From an uncultured Candidatus Udaeobacter sp. (GTDB lineage Bacteria; Verrucomicrobiota; Verrucomicrobiia; Chthoniobacterales; UBA10450), in contig CATPBS010000152.1 in NCBI GenBank assembly GCA_955652715.1, positions 1-10,097 on the forward strand: a stretch of 10,097 bases of DNA. Reading direction: 5' to 3'. Within the stretch, counting starts at the first letter, position 1. The number at the start of each line of letters is the position of its first letter. The translations under genes were made by a program, and so were the position numbers. The notes beneath the pieces are model-generated. The model was not told the origin of the DNA. It saw nothing but the letters and a program-made list of their open reading frames with translations, and searched no databases. Positions 1 to 6,068 of the stretch are shown here, one piece after another.

Positions 1-1
1 C

Positions 2-115
2 TGCGCTCCGGCTGGGCTGCTGGCCGGAGCCGCCTTCATTTTCGTTTACTCCCCAGCGCGCCGGGTCGTCGTGAATTTGTTTTGCGTCCTGCGAGAGTTG
101 AAGAAGCCAGGATGA
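2..115 (+). CDS. C-terminal end of a probable membrane protein (partial)
   Basis: This frame is open from the left edge and stops at TGA 113-115, giving about 37 residues. It begins with a hydrophobic stretch (AGLLAGAAFIFVY) followed by a basic amphipathic tail (SPARRVVVNLFCVLRELKKPG). That pattern is typical of the last transmembrane helix and cytoplasmic tail of polytopic membrane proteins. In a polysaccharide locus the obvious candidates are a Wzx-type flippase, a polymerase or a ligase, but no family motif is visible in so short a piece. The other two forward frames lack this hydrophobic pattern. The assignment as coding rests only on composition and on a stop placed sensibly ahead of the next gene, so it is tentative. 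Confidence 0.45.
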   Translation, partial: CAPAGLLAGAAFIFVYSPARRVVVNLFCVLRELKKPG

Positions 116-152
116 AACCTCTGGTTTTCGCGCTGGATTGAGGGGTTGGGAC

Positions 153-159
153 AGGAGGT
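153..159 (+). promoter_or_regulatory. Strong Shine-Dalgarno sequence (AGGAGGT)
   Basis: AGGAGGT at 153-159 is the best match to the anti-Shine-Dalgarno sequence that I see in the window. It lies 4 bases before GTG 164 and 7 bases before ATG 167, both in the frame of the 29-codon ORF. It is too far from the glycosyltransferase start (271) to serve it directly. Most large genes here have weak or no Shine-Dalgarno sequence, so this one stands out. Confidence 0.5.
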
Positions 160-166
160 AGGCGTG

Positions 167-253
167 ATGGTTCGCCGGATTGGCGACCTGGCCCTGCCCA
201 GTCGGTCGAATGCGGGTCACCGAAAATGTTCTTCGGTCCCGTTGTCGCCCTGA
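167..253 (+). CDS. Possible 28-residue leader ORF
   Basis: ATG 167 (or GTG 164 in the same frame) follows the AGGAGGT at 153-159 with good spacing and reads 28 codons to TGA 251-253. The product (MVRRIGDLALPSRSNAGHRK and a Ser/Pro-rich tail) resembles no family I know and has no signal peptide or membrane segment. The stop lies 17 bases before the preferred glycosyltransferase start at 271, which has no Shine-Dalgarno of its own. Translation of this ORF could therefore feed ribosomes to that start. It may equally be a chance ORF behind a chance purine motif, or the remnant of a longer gene. Confidence 0.2.
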   Translation: MVRRIGDLALPSRSNAGHRKCSSVPLSP

Positions 254-270
254 GTTTCTTGACTAAAGCC

Positions 271-1221
271 ATGCCACAAATCTCAGTCATCGTCTGCACT
301 CACAACCCGCGGCCGGACTACTTCGAGCGCACAGTGGATGGTTTGCGCAGGCAGACTCTGCTTAAGTCGGAGTGGGAACTTTTGGTTGTTGACAGCGCCT
401 CGACGAAGCATTTAGCGGATGCGTTGGATCTTTCCTGGCACCCACATGGCAGGCATGTTCGCGAAGATTCAAAAGGCAAGATGGCCGCCATACTGCGCGG
501 TATCAACGAAGCGTGCGGGGAGTTGTTGGTCTTTGTCGATGACGACAACGTGCTTGACGCAACGTATTTGCAGTGTGCCTTGGCGATATCGGGCGGCCAT
601 GTTTATTTAGTCGTTTTTGGTGCCGGGAAAATTCACCCGGAGTTCGAAGTACCGCCGCCGTCTGAACTTGTTCGCCGAAGTTTCTTGCTGGCGCTAAGAA
701 ACGTACCTTCGGCGCTCTGGAGTAACAACCTCGAGGACTTCCGGTGCTACCCATGGGGAGCTGGCATGTGTGTCACGCGCGGAGTGGCCGATTTGTATCA
801 GCGACTCGTAGAAAAGCTCAGTGTCAACCCGATCATCGGCCCGCAAGCTGAACGGTTGTTCCGAGGTGACGACGACCTTTTCTCGTGGGCCGCTGTGCTG
901 TCAGGCAGGGGCTTTGGCCTCTTTCCCGAACTCCAAATCACCCATTTGATTTCCGCAAAACGATTGAGCCGGTCTCACCTTCTCCGGCTTATCCACGACC
1001 ACTCGTTCTCCCATGGCGTCCTTACGTGTTTACTCGGCCTTACCCAACCGCGACGGATAAACGTCGTAAGATACGTGCGGTTGATTCTTCACGGGATAAA
1101 GAATGGTCAGTTCTCGGCACGCTGCCAATGGGCCGCATCACAAGGGGAGGATTCTGCCGCGCGATTCACGGCTAAGAATCAATTGCGGCCAATAGATTTA
1201 TCACATCTGGCGCCCGGATAA
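271..1221 (+). CDS. Glycosyltransferase family 2 (GT-A fold)
   Basis: This is a probable inverting sugar transferase that uses a nucleotide sugar to extend a surface glycan at the cytoplasmic face of the inner membrane. From ATG 271 it is 316 residues. It opens with the GT2 first strand ISVIVCTHN, has the second-strand motif LLVVDSAST near residues 37-45, and carries the metal/nucleotide-binding DDDN at 90-93. WGAG at 162-165 and GDDDLFSW at 199-206 correspond to the acceptor and catalytic-base region. THLISAKRLSRSHLLRLI from about 224 and a basic C-terminal part follow, with no clear membrane helix. An upstream in-frame ATG at 226 would add 15 residues ahead of the first strand. I prefer 271 because GT2 proteins usually begin just before that strand, although neither start has a Shine-Dalgarno. 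Donor and acceptor sugars cannot be told from the sequence. Confidence 0.88.
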   Translation: MPQISVIVCTHNPRPDYFERTVDGLRRQTLLKSEWELLVVDSASTKHLADALDLSWHPHGRHVREDSKGKMAAILRGINEACGELLVFVDDDNVLDATYLQCALAISGGHVYLVVFGAGKIHPEFEVPPPSELVRRSFLLALRNVPSALWSNNLEDFRCYPWGAGMCVTRGVADLYQRLVEKLSVNPIIGPQAERLFRGDDDLFSWAAVLSGRGFGLFPELQITHLISAKRLSRSHLLRLIHDHSFSHGVLTCLLGLTQPRRINVVRYVRLILHGIKNGQFSARCQWAASQGEDSAARFTAKNQLRPIDLSHLAPG

Positions 1222-1440
1222 TGTTCCGAGCACTCTTTTCAGCACGGCGCGACAGAACAGCCGCTGGCTCCGGGGTAAGTGGCTGTGTGACGGACTTCGC
1301 ACTGGTGTTGCCATGCGCCGGGAACACCAGCCCGGCGAGCGGTCCAAAGTCCTTTAGGGTTGCGCAATCATCCAGGCTATAGGACGAAGATTCGCGTCAT
1401 CCCCAACCATTCTTTTCTATCGATCTATTAAGTAGAACCT
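1222..1440. other. Intergenic region before the ABC exporter
   Basis: These 219 bases separate the first glycosyltransferase from wzm and form the only sizeable gap in the window, so they are the natural place for a promoter of the exporter genes. I see no convincing sigma-70 pair. A TATAGG at 1378-1383 has no matching -35 at proper spacing, and TTGCGC at 1360-1365 lies only 12 bases away. The segment just before ATG 1441 (about 1410-1437) is AT-rich with no clear Shine-Dalgarno. The main structure is the inverted repeat at 1302-1330. Confidence 0.5.
1302..1330 (+). repeat. Inverted repeat / RNA hairpin
   Basis: CTGGTGTT (1302-1309) pairs perfectly with AACACCAG (1323-1330). After one G-G mismatch two more C-G pairs form, leaving a 7-base loop. 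Flanking bases can extend it: GGAC (1292-1295) and CGC (1298-1300) pair with GCGGTCC (1339-1345) around a TT bulge. Alternatively GGACTT (1292-1297) pairs with AAGTCC (1347-1352), and these two outer helices exclude each other. There is no U-tract, so it is not a standard Rho-independent terminator. It could be a 3' stabilising hairpin of the glycosyltransferase mRNA or an untranslated-leader element of wzm. Confidence 0.5.
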
Positions 1441-2259
1441 ATGCACGAATTGATTATTGAGGCCGGCCGAACAGAACGCCAATACTGGAGAGATCTCTGG
1501 AAATATCGGGAACTCTTTTATTTTCTCGCCTGGCGCGATCTCCTGGTTCGTTACAAGCAAACCGTGGTTGGGGTGGCCTGGTCGTTGATCCGGCCGTTCC
1601 TCACCATGATTGTGCTCACTGTCGTGTTCGGCAAGTTCGGCAAGATGCCATCCGGTGGCGTGCCCTACGCGATTCTTGTCTTCTGCGGCCTGTTGCCCTG
1701 GCAGTTTTTCTCGACCGCATTGTCCGAGAGCGGCAATAGTTTGGTTACCAACGCGAACCTGATCACCAAGGTTTATTTTCCGCGGCTCGTGATCCCGGCC
1801 AGCAGCGTCGTGACCAGTTTCGTTGATTTTGTCATCTCGGCGGCGTTCCTGGTGTTATTAATGATCTGGTATCACTTTGCGCCGTCGCCCAACATCCTAT
1901 TCCTGCCGCTTTTTGTAATGCTTGCTTTTGCCGCGTCTCTTGGGGTGGGCATGTGGATTGCTGCGCTGATGGTGGAATACCGTGATTTCCGGTTCATCGT
2001 GCCCTTTATCGTGCAGTTCGGGCTCTACATCTCACCGGTCGGTTTCTCCAGCAACGTCGTCCCTGAGCAATGGCGGCCTCTCTATTCGTTGAATCCGATG
2101 GTTGGAGTGATTGATGGCTTCCGCTGGGCGATTCTGGGCGGCGAGCAAGCCATTTATCTGCCGGGCATGATTGTTTCCGTGCTTGGCGTCGTCGTGCTCC
2201 TGCTCACCGGTATCCGGCATTTCCGAAATACCGAGCGGACGTTCGCGGATGTAATCTGA
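1441..2259 (+). CDS. wzm: ABC-2 type polysaccharide export permease (Wzm/TagG family)
   Basis: This is the membrane subunit of an ABC exporter that moves a completed, lipid-linked polysaccharide across the inner membrane, paired with the Wzt ATPase encoded at 2762. It has 272 residues, the usual size for the family. The N-terminal amphipathic part contains the typical WRDLLVRYKQTVVGVAWSLIRP (residues 31-52). Six hydrophobic segments follow, at about 44-64, 76-94, 118-142, 151-175, 186-205 and 242-256. Family landmarks include FCGLLPWQFF, ITKVYFPRLVIP (108-119), YSLNPMVGVIDGFRWAILG (215-233) and the C-terminal ERTFADVI. ATG 1441 fits the family N-terminus. The stop is followed by purine-rich repeats and an inserted small gene, so permease and ATPase genes are 502 bases apart rather than adjacent. 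Confidence 0.95.
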   Translation: MHELIIEAGRTERQYWRDLWKYRELFYFLAWRDLLVRYKQTVVGVAWSLIRPFLTMIVLTVVFGKFGKMPSGGVPYAILVFCGLLPWQFFSTALSESGNSLVTNANLITKVYFPRLVIPASSVVTSFVDFVISAAFLVLLMIWYHFAPSPNILFLPLFVMLAFAASLGVGMWIAALMVEYRDFRFIVPFIVQFGLYISPVGFSSNVVPEQWRPLYSLNPMVGVIDGFRWAILGGEQAIYLPGMIVSVLGVVVLLLTGIRHFRNTERTFADVI

Positions 2260-2262
2260 AGA

Positions 2263-2342
2263 AAATTGGGAAAGCTGAAAGCAGAAATTTGGAAATCTGA
2301 AGAGCTGATCCACCAAGATTAACAAAGCTGAAATTGGGAAAG
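2263..2342 (+). repeat. Purine-rich direct repeats between wzm and the four-helix-bundle gene
   Basis: AAATTGGGAAAG occurs at 2263-2274 and again at 2331-2342. AAAGCTGAAA occurs at 2271-2280 and 2324-2333, so the two blocks carry the same words in swapped order. Between them lies a related AAATTTGGAAATCTGAAG stretch (2285-2302). The second copy runs into AAGGGGAG immediately before ATG 2348 and thus supplies its Shine-Dalgarno sequence. Confidence 0.75.
2270..2296 (+). repeat. Left arm of imperfect inverted repeat around the four-helix-bundle gene
   Basis: The reverse complement of 2270-2296 aligns with 2723-2749 downstream of the gene. By eye about 22 positions match with two small gaps, the core being ATTTC-AA-TTTCTG-TTTC. 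The composition is low complexity, so part of the match could be chance. Confidence 0.45.
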
Positions 2343-2347
2343 GGGAG

Positions 2348-2716
2348 ATGAATCAGGGGCGACTGCCAATCGAATTTCGGGACCGGACGAAGGGATATGC
2401 TTCGGCCACAATCCGGTTATTCGTCACGCTTCCAAAAGCGCGCGAAGAGGTCCGCGTTTTGGGCAAACAATTGTTGCGATCGGGAACATCTGTCGCCGCC
2501 CACGTTCGCGAGGCATCGCGAGCACGGTCAGATGAAGAATTTGTTTCGAAACTTGGCGGCGCGCTGCAAGAGGCTGATGAATCCCAAATGTGGCTCGAGT
2601 TGCTCCGCGAGGATTGCGGGATTGCTCCCAAAGACACCGTGGTCATCGAAAAGGAAGCCGACGAACTTATCGCTGTCATGACCACGATGATCAATAGAAC
2701 GAAAGGGAAGAACTGA
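2348..2716 (+). CDS. Four-helix-bundle protein (23S rRNA intervening-sequence / S23 family)
   Basis: This small protein of 122 residues shows the hallmarks of the four helix bundle family first found inside 23S rRNA intervening sequences. These are an N-terminal FRDRTKGYA stretch, a helix ending in LGKQLLRSGTSVAAHVREA (about residues 38-56), and SDEEFVSKLGGALQEADESQMWLELL (about 61-86). The molecular function of the family is not established; oligomeric, nucleic-acid-related roles have been proposed. AAGGGG (2340-2345) gives a Shine-Dalgarno very close to ATG 2348. The gene sits between wzm and wzt, separated by repeats on its left and a pyrimidine-rich spacer on its right. It is not a known exporter component, so I read it as an inserted cassette, although family members do recur in surface-polysaccharide loci. 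Confidence 0.85.
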   Translation: MNQGRLPIEFRDRTKGYASATIRLFVTLPKAREEVRVLGKQLLRSGTSVAAHVREASRARSDEEFVSKLGGALQEADESQMWLELLREDCGIAPKDTVVIEKEADELIAVMTTMINRTKGKN

Positions 2717-2761
2717 AATCCGATTTCAACTTTCTGTTTTCCGAGTTTCTACTTTGAAACG
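2717..2761. other. Pyrimidine-rich spacer between the four-helix-bundle gene and wzt
   Basis: This short AT- and pyrimidine-rich spacer holds the right arm of the imperfect inverted repeat (2723-2749). The palindrome TGAAATC-C-GATTTCA spans 2714-2728 and overlaps the stop codon. No Shine-Dalgarno is visible before ATG 2762. Confidence 0.5.
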
Positions 2762-4066
2762 ATGAGTGAACCGATCATCTCCGTCGAAAACCTCTCCAAG
2801 CGCTACGTTCTCGGCCGTCAGCGGAGTGGGGATGGGCTGCGCCACGCCCTGGAAGGCGCAGTGCGGAACCCGTTGGGCTGGCTGAAACGGAAGAACGGAG
2901 AGCGGAGAGCGAAGAGCGAAGAGATATGGGCGCTAAAGGATGTGTCGTTCGAAGTGAAGCAGGGGGAGGTCGTCGGTATTGTTGGGCGCAACGGCGCCGG
3001 CAAGAGCACTCTGTTGAAACTACTCAGCCGGATCACCGAACCGACGGAAGGCCGCGTTCGGCTCAGGGGGCGGGTGGCCAGCCTCCTGGAGGTCGGAACC
3101 GGGTTTCACCAGGAACTCACCGGGCGCGAGAACATTTTTCTCAACGGGGCAATCCTCGGCATGACCAAGGTCGAGATTCGCCGCAGGTTCGATGAGATCG
3201 TAGCTTTCTCCGAGATCGAGAAGTTTCTGGATACGCCAGTGAAGCGATATTCCAGCGGAATGTATGTGCGTCTAGCCTTCGCAGTTGCAGCACATTTGGA
3301 ACCAGAGATCCTCTTGGTCGACGAGGTGTTGGCGGTGGGCGATTTATCATTCCAGAAGAAGTGCTTGGGGAAGATGGGGGAGGTGGCGCGTGGAGGGAGG
3401 ACGGTCTTGTTCGTGAGCCATAACATGGACGCTGTCCGCACGTTGTGCCAGCGCGGGCTCCTCATTGAGGACGGCAAGATCCGAGCCGATGGAGATGCGG
3501 AGAGCGTCGTGGAAGCCTATTTTGCCGGACTCTCAAGGGGTTTCGGGCGGCAGCAAACAGAGGGCTACGGACTGGTAATTCAAAAGATCGTTTTGAAAAA
3601 TGACAACGGTCAGGAAACACGCCAGTTTCGTCCAGGTGAGGATTTGATCGTCGAAATAGCCTTTGACGCGCAGAAGTGCATAGAAAAGCCGTACTTCTTG
3701 ATCGTGATTCAGAGCAGCAAAGGCAATTGTTTCACCGCCAACATGTTGCTGGACGGACATAGGCCAAAGGCCCTCCAAGGCAAAGGCCTGATTGCTTGCA
3801 GGTTCAAATCGATGCCGCTGCTGCCGCAGCGGTATACCGTCAGAATGGCCATCAAAACGAATGACGGAAAAGATTCCGTAATTGACTACGAGGACGTGGG
3901 GTCGTTTAGCGTCACGGCCAATCTTGAGGACTATGGCTATAAAGGCGAATTTCGGACGCGCGTCTCCGAGGCCACCTCTGTGGTCATACCGTATGAGTGG
4001 CACCTACCCGACGGGACAATAGCTTCGGTAGCACTAAGTGTCCCGGTGGCGGCGAGCCCAAAATGA
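2762..4066 (+). CDS. wzt: Polysaccharide ABC transporter ATPase with C-terminal carbohydrate-binding domain (Wzt)
   Basis: This is the ATPase subunit driving polysaccharide export with Wzm. It has 434 residues in two parts. The nucleotide-binding domain carries Walker A GRNGAGKST (75-83), the Wzt-type LLEVGTGFHQELTGREN (108-124), signature YSSGMYVRL (163-171), Walker B ILLVDE (183-188) and the switch histidine in VSH (218-220). After about residue 265 a beta-rich domain follows (FRPGEDLIVEIAF, LLPQRYTVRMAI, VGSFSV), matching the Wzt C-terminal domain. In E. coli O8/O9a transporters that domain binds the modified non-reducing end of the glycan. Residues 46-54 (GERRAKSEE) are encoded by a tandem heptamer repeat in a variable linker. 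The gene ends by ATGA overlap with the next glycosyltransferase. Confidence 0.95.
   Translation: MSEPIISVENLSKRYVLGRQRSGDGLRHALEGAVRNPLGWLKRKNGERRAKSEEIWALKDVSFEVKQGEVVGIVGRNGAGKSTLLKLLSRITEPTEGRVRLRGRVASLLEVGTGFHQELTGRENIFLNGAILGMTKVEIRRRFDEIVAFSEIEKFLDTPVKRYSSGMYVRLAFAVAAHLEPEILLVDEVLAVGDLSFQKKCLGKMGEVARGGRTVLFVSHNMDAVRTLCQRGLLIEDGKIRADGDAESVVEAYFAGLSRGFGRQQTEGYGLVIQKIVLKNDNGQETRQFRPGEDLIVEIAFDAQKCIEKPYFLIVIQSSKGNCFTANMLLDGHRPKALQGKGLIACRFKSMPLLPQRYTVRMAIKTNDGKDSVIDYEDVGSFSVTANLEDYGYKGEFRTRVSEATSVVIPYEWHLPDGTIASVALSVPVAASPK
2897..2923 (+). repeat. Tandem purine heptamer repeat inside wzt
   Basis: Four consecutive units read GGAGAGC, GGAGAGC, GAAGAGC and GAAGAG(A), starting at 2897, 2904, 2911 and 2918. 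They encode residues 46-54 of the ATPase, a charged linker before IWALKDVSFEV. Since 7 is not a multiple of 3, gain or loss of one unit would shift the frame; the present copy is in frame. Confidence 0.7.
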
Positions 4067-4995
4067 ATGGTGCGGTAAAGAAAGTCGCGGTTTGCACAAC
4101 GATTTATCGTGGCGTTGAGGCGTACCTGCCGGATTGGTATCGCTCGGTGCGAGCCCAGACCGATCAAGACTATCAACTCTGGGTCGGCTTGGACGGAATC
4201 GAGCCTGAAGCAGTGGAAAGAACGATTGGAGCTCAATTGGAGGCGACTTGGATACTCTCAGAGCCTGGAGATACTCCAGCACAGGTCCGGGAGCGGGCCA
4301 TGGCCCGAATCGTGGAAGCTTGTGATGCGGTGGTCTTGGTGGACAGCGACGACATATTACAGGAGTCGCGCCTGGCCGCCGCACGTGCTGCTTTGGAAAC
4401 CAGCGAGTTGGCCGGCTGCGCTCTGCGGCTGGTCGACCAAGAAGGTCAGGAGTTGGGATTGACCTTGGGCTTGCCTCCGGGAACCAGCGCCGAGGACGTT
4501 CTGCCTCAGCACAACGTTTTCGGTTTATCAAATTCGGCCTATCGGTCGAACTTGCTTCGGCGGTGTTTGCCGGTTCCCGCAGGAGTGGTCCTGGTCGACT
4601 GGTTTCTGGCGACCCAGGCATGGTTAATGGGAGCGAGACTGGCGTTCGATCCAGTGGCCCGGATGGATTACCGCCAGCATGGAGCGAACATGGCCCGGGT
4701 GAGATTTCCCGTCGGCCAGGAACAAGTAGTCGGGGACACGGAGTTAGTGCGGCAACATTTTCAACACTTGCTTGCAGTCAAATCCGCGGACTTTCTGCCC
4801 GAGCGACTGACGCGGGTCAAGCGCGCAGCTTCCAATGTCGAATCGTTTAGAGAGTGCATTGTCCATGACCCTCGCCAACTTCAACGCTATGTTGAGTCAT
4901 TGAATGTGCTCAATCCCGCACCAATTTGGTGGTCATCCGTCGCACATCCGGCTCTGGAGGCAATGTGGGCAAGCCAACGCGCAAATCTATCATGA
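4063..4995 (+). CDS. Glycosyltransferase family 2-like protein
   Basis: From ATG 4063 this encodes 310 residues. The first strand KVAVCTTIYRG (7-17) is followed by LPDWYRSVRAQTDQDYQLWVGLDG (22-45), the usual GT2 arrangement. Also visible are VLVDSDDIL (91-99), with the DSDD metal/nucleotide-binding motif at 94-97, and LVDWFLATQAWLMGARLAF (177-195), in the position of the catalytic acid region. MDYRQHGANM (201-210) is a common C-terminal landmark of GT2 enzymes acting on surface glycans. No transmembrane segment is apparent. I chose ATG 4063 because it overlaps the wzt stop as ATGA. An in-frame ATG at 3997 would add 22 unconvincing residues inside wzt. It probably adds a sugar to the exported glycan; given the adjacent NeuB gene it could transfer the nonulosonic acid, but that is inference. 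Confidence 0.85.
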   Translation: MNGAVKKVAVCTTIYRGVEAYLPDWYRSVRAQTDQDYQLWVGLDGIEPEAVERTIGAQLEATWILSEPGDTPAQVRERAMARIVEACDAVVLVDSDDILQESRLAAARAALETSELAGCALRLVDQEGQELGLTLGLPPGTSAEDVLPQHNVFGLSNSAYRSNLLRRCLPVPAGVVLVDWFLATQAWLMGARLAFDPVARMDYRQHGANMARVRFPVGQEQVVGDTELVRQHFQHLLAVKSADFLPERLTRVKRAASNVESFRECIVHDPRQLQRYVESLNVLNPAPIWWSSVAHPALEAMWASQRANLS

Positions 4996-6044
4996 ACACT
5001 GTTAGCTTTGGGGAAGTTATGGTTGGCCCGGGACACCCACCGTACATCATCGCGGAGGTCGGCTCGAATCATAACGGCGACATGGGGCTATGCCGACAGT
5101 TGATCGACGCGGCGGCGGAGGCGGGTGCGCACGCAGTGAAGTTTCAGTCGTGGAGCGAAACTTCTCTCATCGCGGAGGAGGAGTATGCGCGCAACACGCA
5201 GTATTCCGACAAAAAGAAGCATTTCGGAACACTACGCGAAATGGTGCGAGCGTATCAGTTCACAGCGGAGCAACATCGAGAGGCTAAACAACATTGCGAC
5301 GCCAGAAGGGTGGCGTTTTGCTCGACGTCCTTCTCGGTCGAAGAGGTAGATTTGCTGACAGAGCTGGGCGTGCCCTTTTTCAAAATCGCTTCGATGGATA
5401 TCGTTCATTTGCCCCTGTTGCGATATGTCGCTCGACAGCAGCGACCAATCGTCATCTCCACGGGTATGGCTACGCTGGCTGAGATCGAGCAGGCAGTTGC
5501 TGCGATTCGATCGGAAGGGAATTCTCAGATCGTTTTGCTACACTGTGTTTCAATTTACCCGCCGGATTACGGAATAATTCATCTGCGCAACATGATGACC
5601 TTGGAGCAAGCCTTTGAACTGCCGGCGGGATTCAGCGACCATACGCTGGGCACAGCCATTGCTCTGGCGGCGATCGCGCTGGGAGCCCATGTTATCGAGA
5701 AGCACTTCACGCTCGACAAGGAAATGGAGGGCTGGGACCACGCCATCTCAGCGAATCCCGCTGAATTGAGGACGATCGTCGAGGAGGGAAGGCACATTTT
5801 CAAGGCGCTGGGCAACAGCCAGCGCCTGGTAAGCGACGTGGAGCTGGAGAAACGCAAAAAATTCCGCCGGAGCCTAGTGGCACGACGAGCGCTCCAGAAA
5901 GGTTCGGTGATAAGGGAGGAGGACGTTGCCGCGAAGCGTCCTGGCACCGGCATTTCGCCGAATGAACTGAATTATGTTGTCGGGCGCAAGCTGACATCGG
6001 CCGTTTTGGAGGACCAAGTGCTTCAGTGGAGGGATTTGCTGTGA
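4992..6044 (+). CDS. neuB: NeuB-family nonulosonic acid synthase (sialic/legionaminic-type) with SAF domain
   Basis: The family condenses phosphoenolpyruvate with a 6-carbon amino sugar (ManNAc or a bacillosamine-derived relative) to make a 9-carbon nonulosonic acid in the cytoplasm. From ATG 4992 it has 350 residues, the normal length. The barrel shows IIAEVGSNHNGD (19-30), VKFQ (49-52), FCSTSFS (109-115), KIASMDI (131-137), LLHCVSIYP (182-190), GFSDHTLG (213-220) and VIEKHFTLD (234-242). H217 and H238 correspond to the metal-binding histidines of Neisseria NeuB, and K50 and K131 to its substrate-contacting lysines. The C-terminal SAF (antifreeze-like) domain covers about 291-348, with R292/R293 near where the family's arginine reaches the partner subunit. 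EGWDH at 246-250 replaces the more usual GPDH. The start overlaps the previous stop as ATGA. Whether the product is sialic, legionaminic or another acid is undetermined. Confidence 0.92.
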   Translation: MNTVSFGEVMVGPGHPPYIIAEVGSNHNGDMGLCRQLIDAAAEAGAHAVKFQSWSETSLIAEEEYARNTQYSDKKKHFGTLREMVRAYQFTAEQHREAKQHCDARRVAFCSTSFSVEEVDLLTELGVPFFKIASMDIVHLPLLRYVARQQRPIVISTGMATLAEIEQAVAAIRSEGNSQIVLLHCVSIYPPDYGIIHLRNMMTLEQAFELPAGFSDHTLGTAIALAAIALGAHVIEKHFTLDKEMEGWDHAISANPAELRTIVEEGRHIFKALGNSQRLVSDVELEKRKKFRRSLVARRALQKGSVIREEDVAAKRPGTGISPNELNYVVGRKLTSAVLEDQVLQWRDLL

Positions 6045-6068
6045 GGGACTTCGCGGCAACGGTTTGAA

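Noticed and set aside
226..270. Longer start for the first glycosyltransferase at ATG 226
   Set aside because: The extra 15 residues precede the conserved first strand without any family feature, and no ribosome binding site supports this start.
1360..1383. TTGCGC and TATAGG as a promoter for wzm
   Set aside because: The hexamers are only 12 bases apart instead of about 17, and neither matches well enough to call a promoter.
2714..2728. Palindrome TGAAATC-C-GATTTCA at the stop of the four-helix-bundle gene as a terminator
   Set aside because: The loop would be a single base and the stem is short and AT-rich. There is no following U-tract and wzt must be read through it.
4034..4621. A 195-codon open frame on the minus strand
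   Set aside because: It is antisense to the second glycosyltransferase, with a Pro/Arg-rich product of the kind typical for antisense frames of GC-rich genes.
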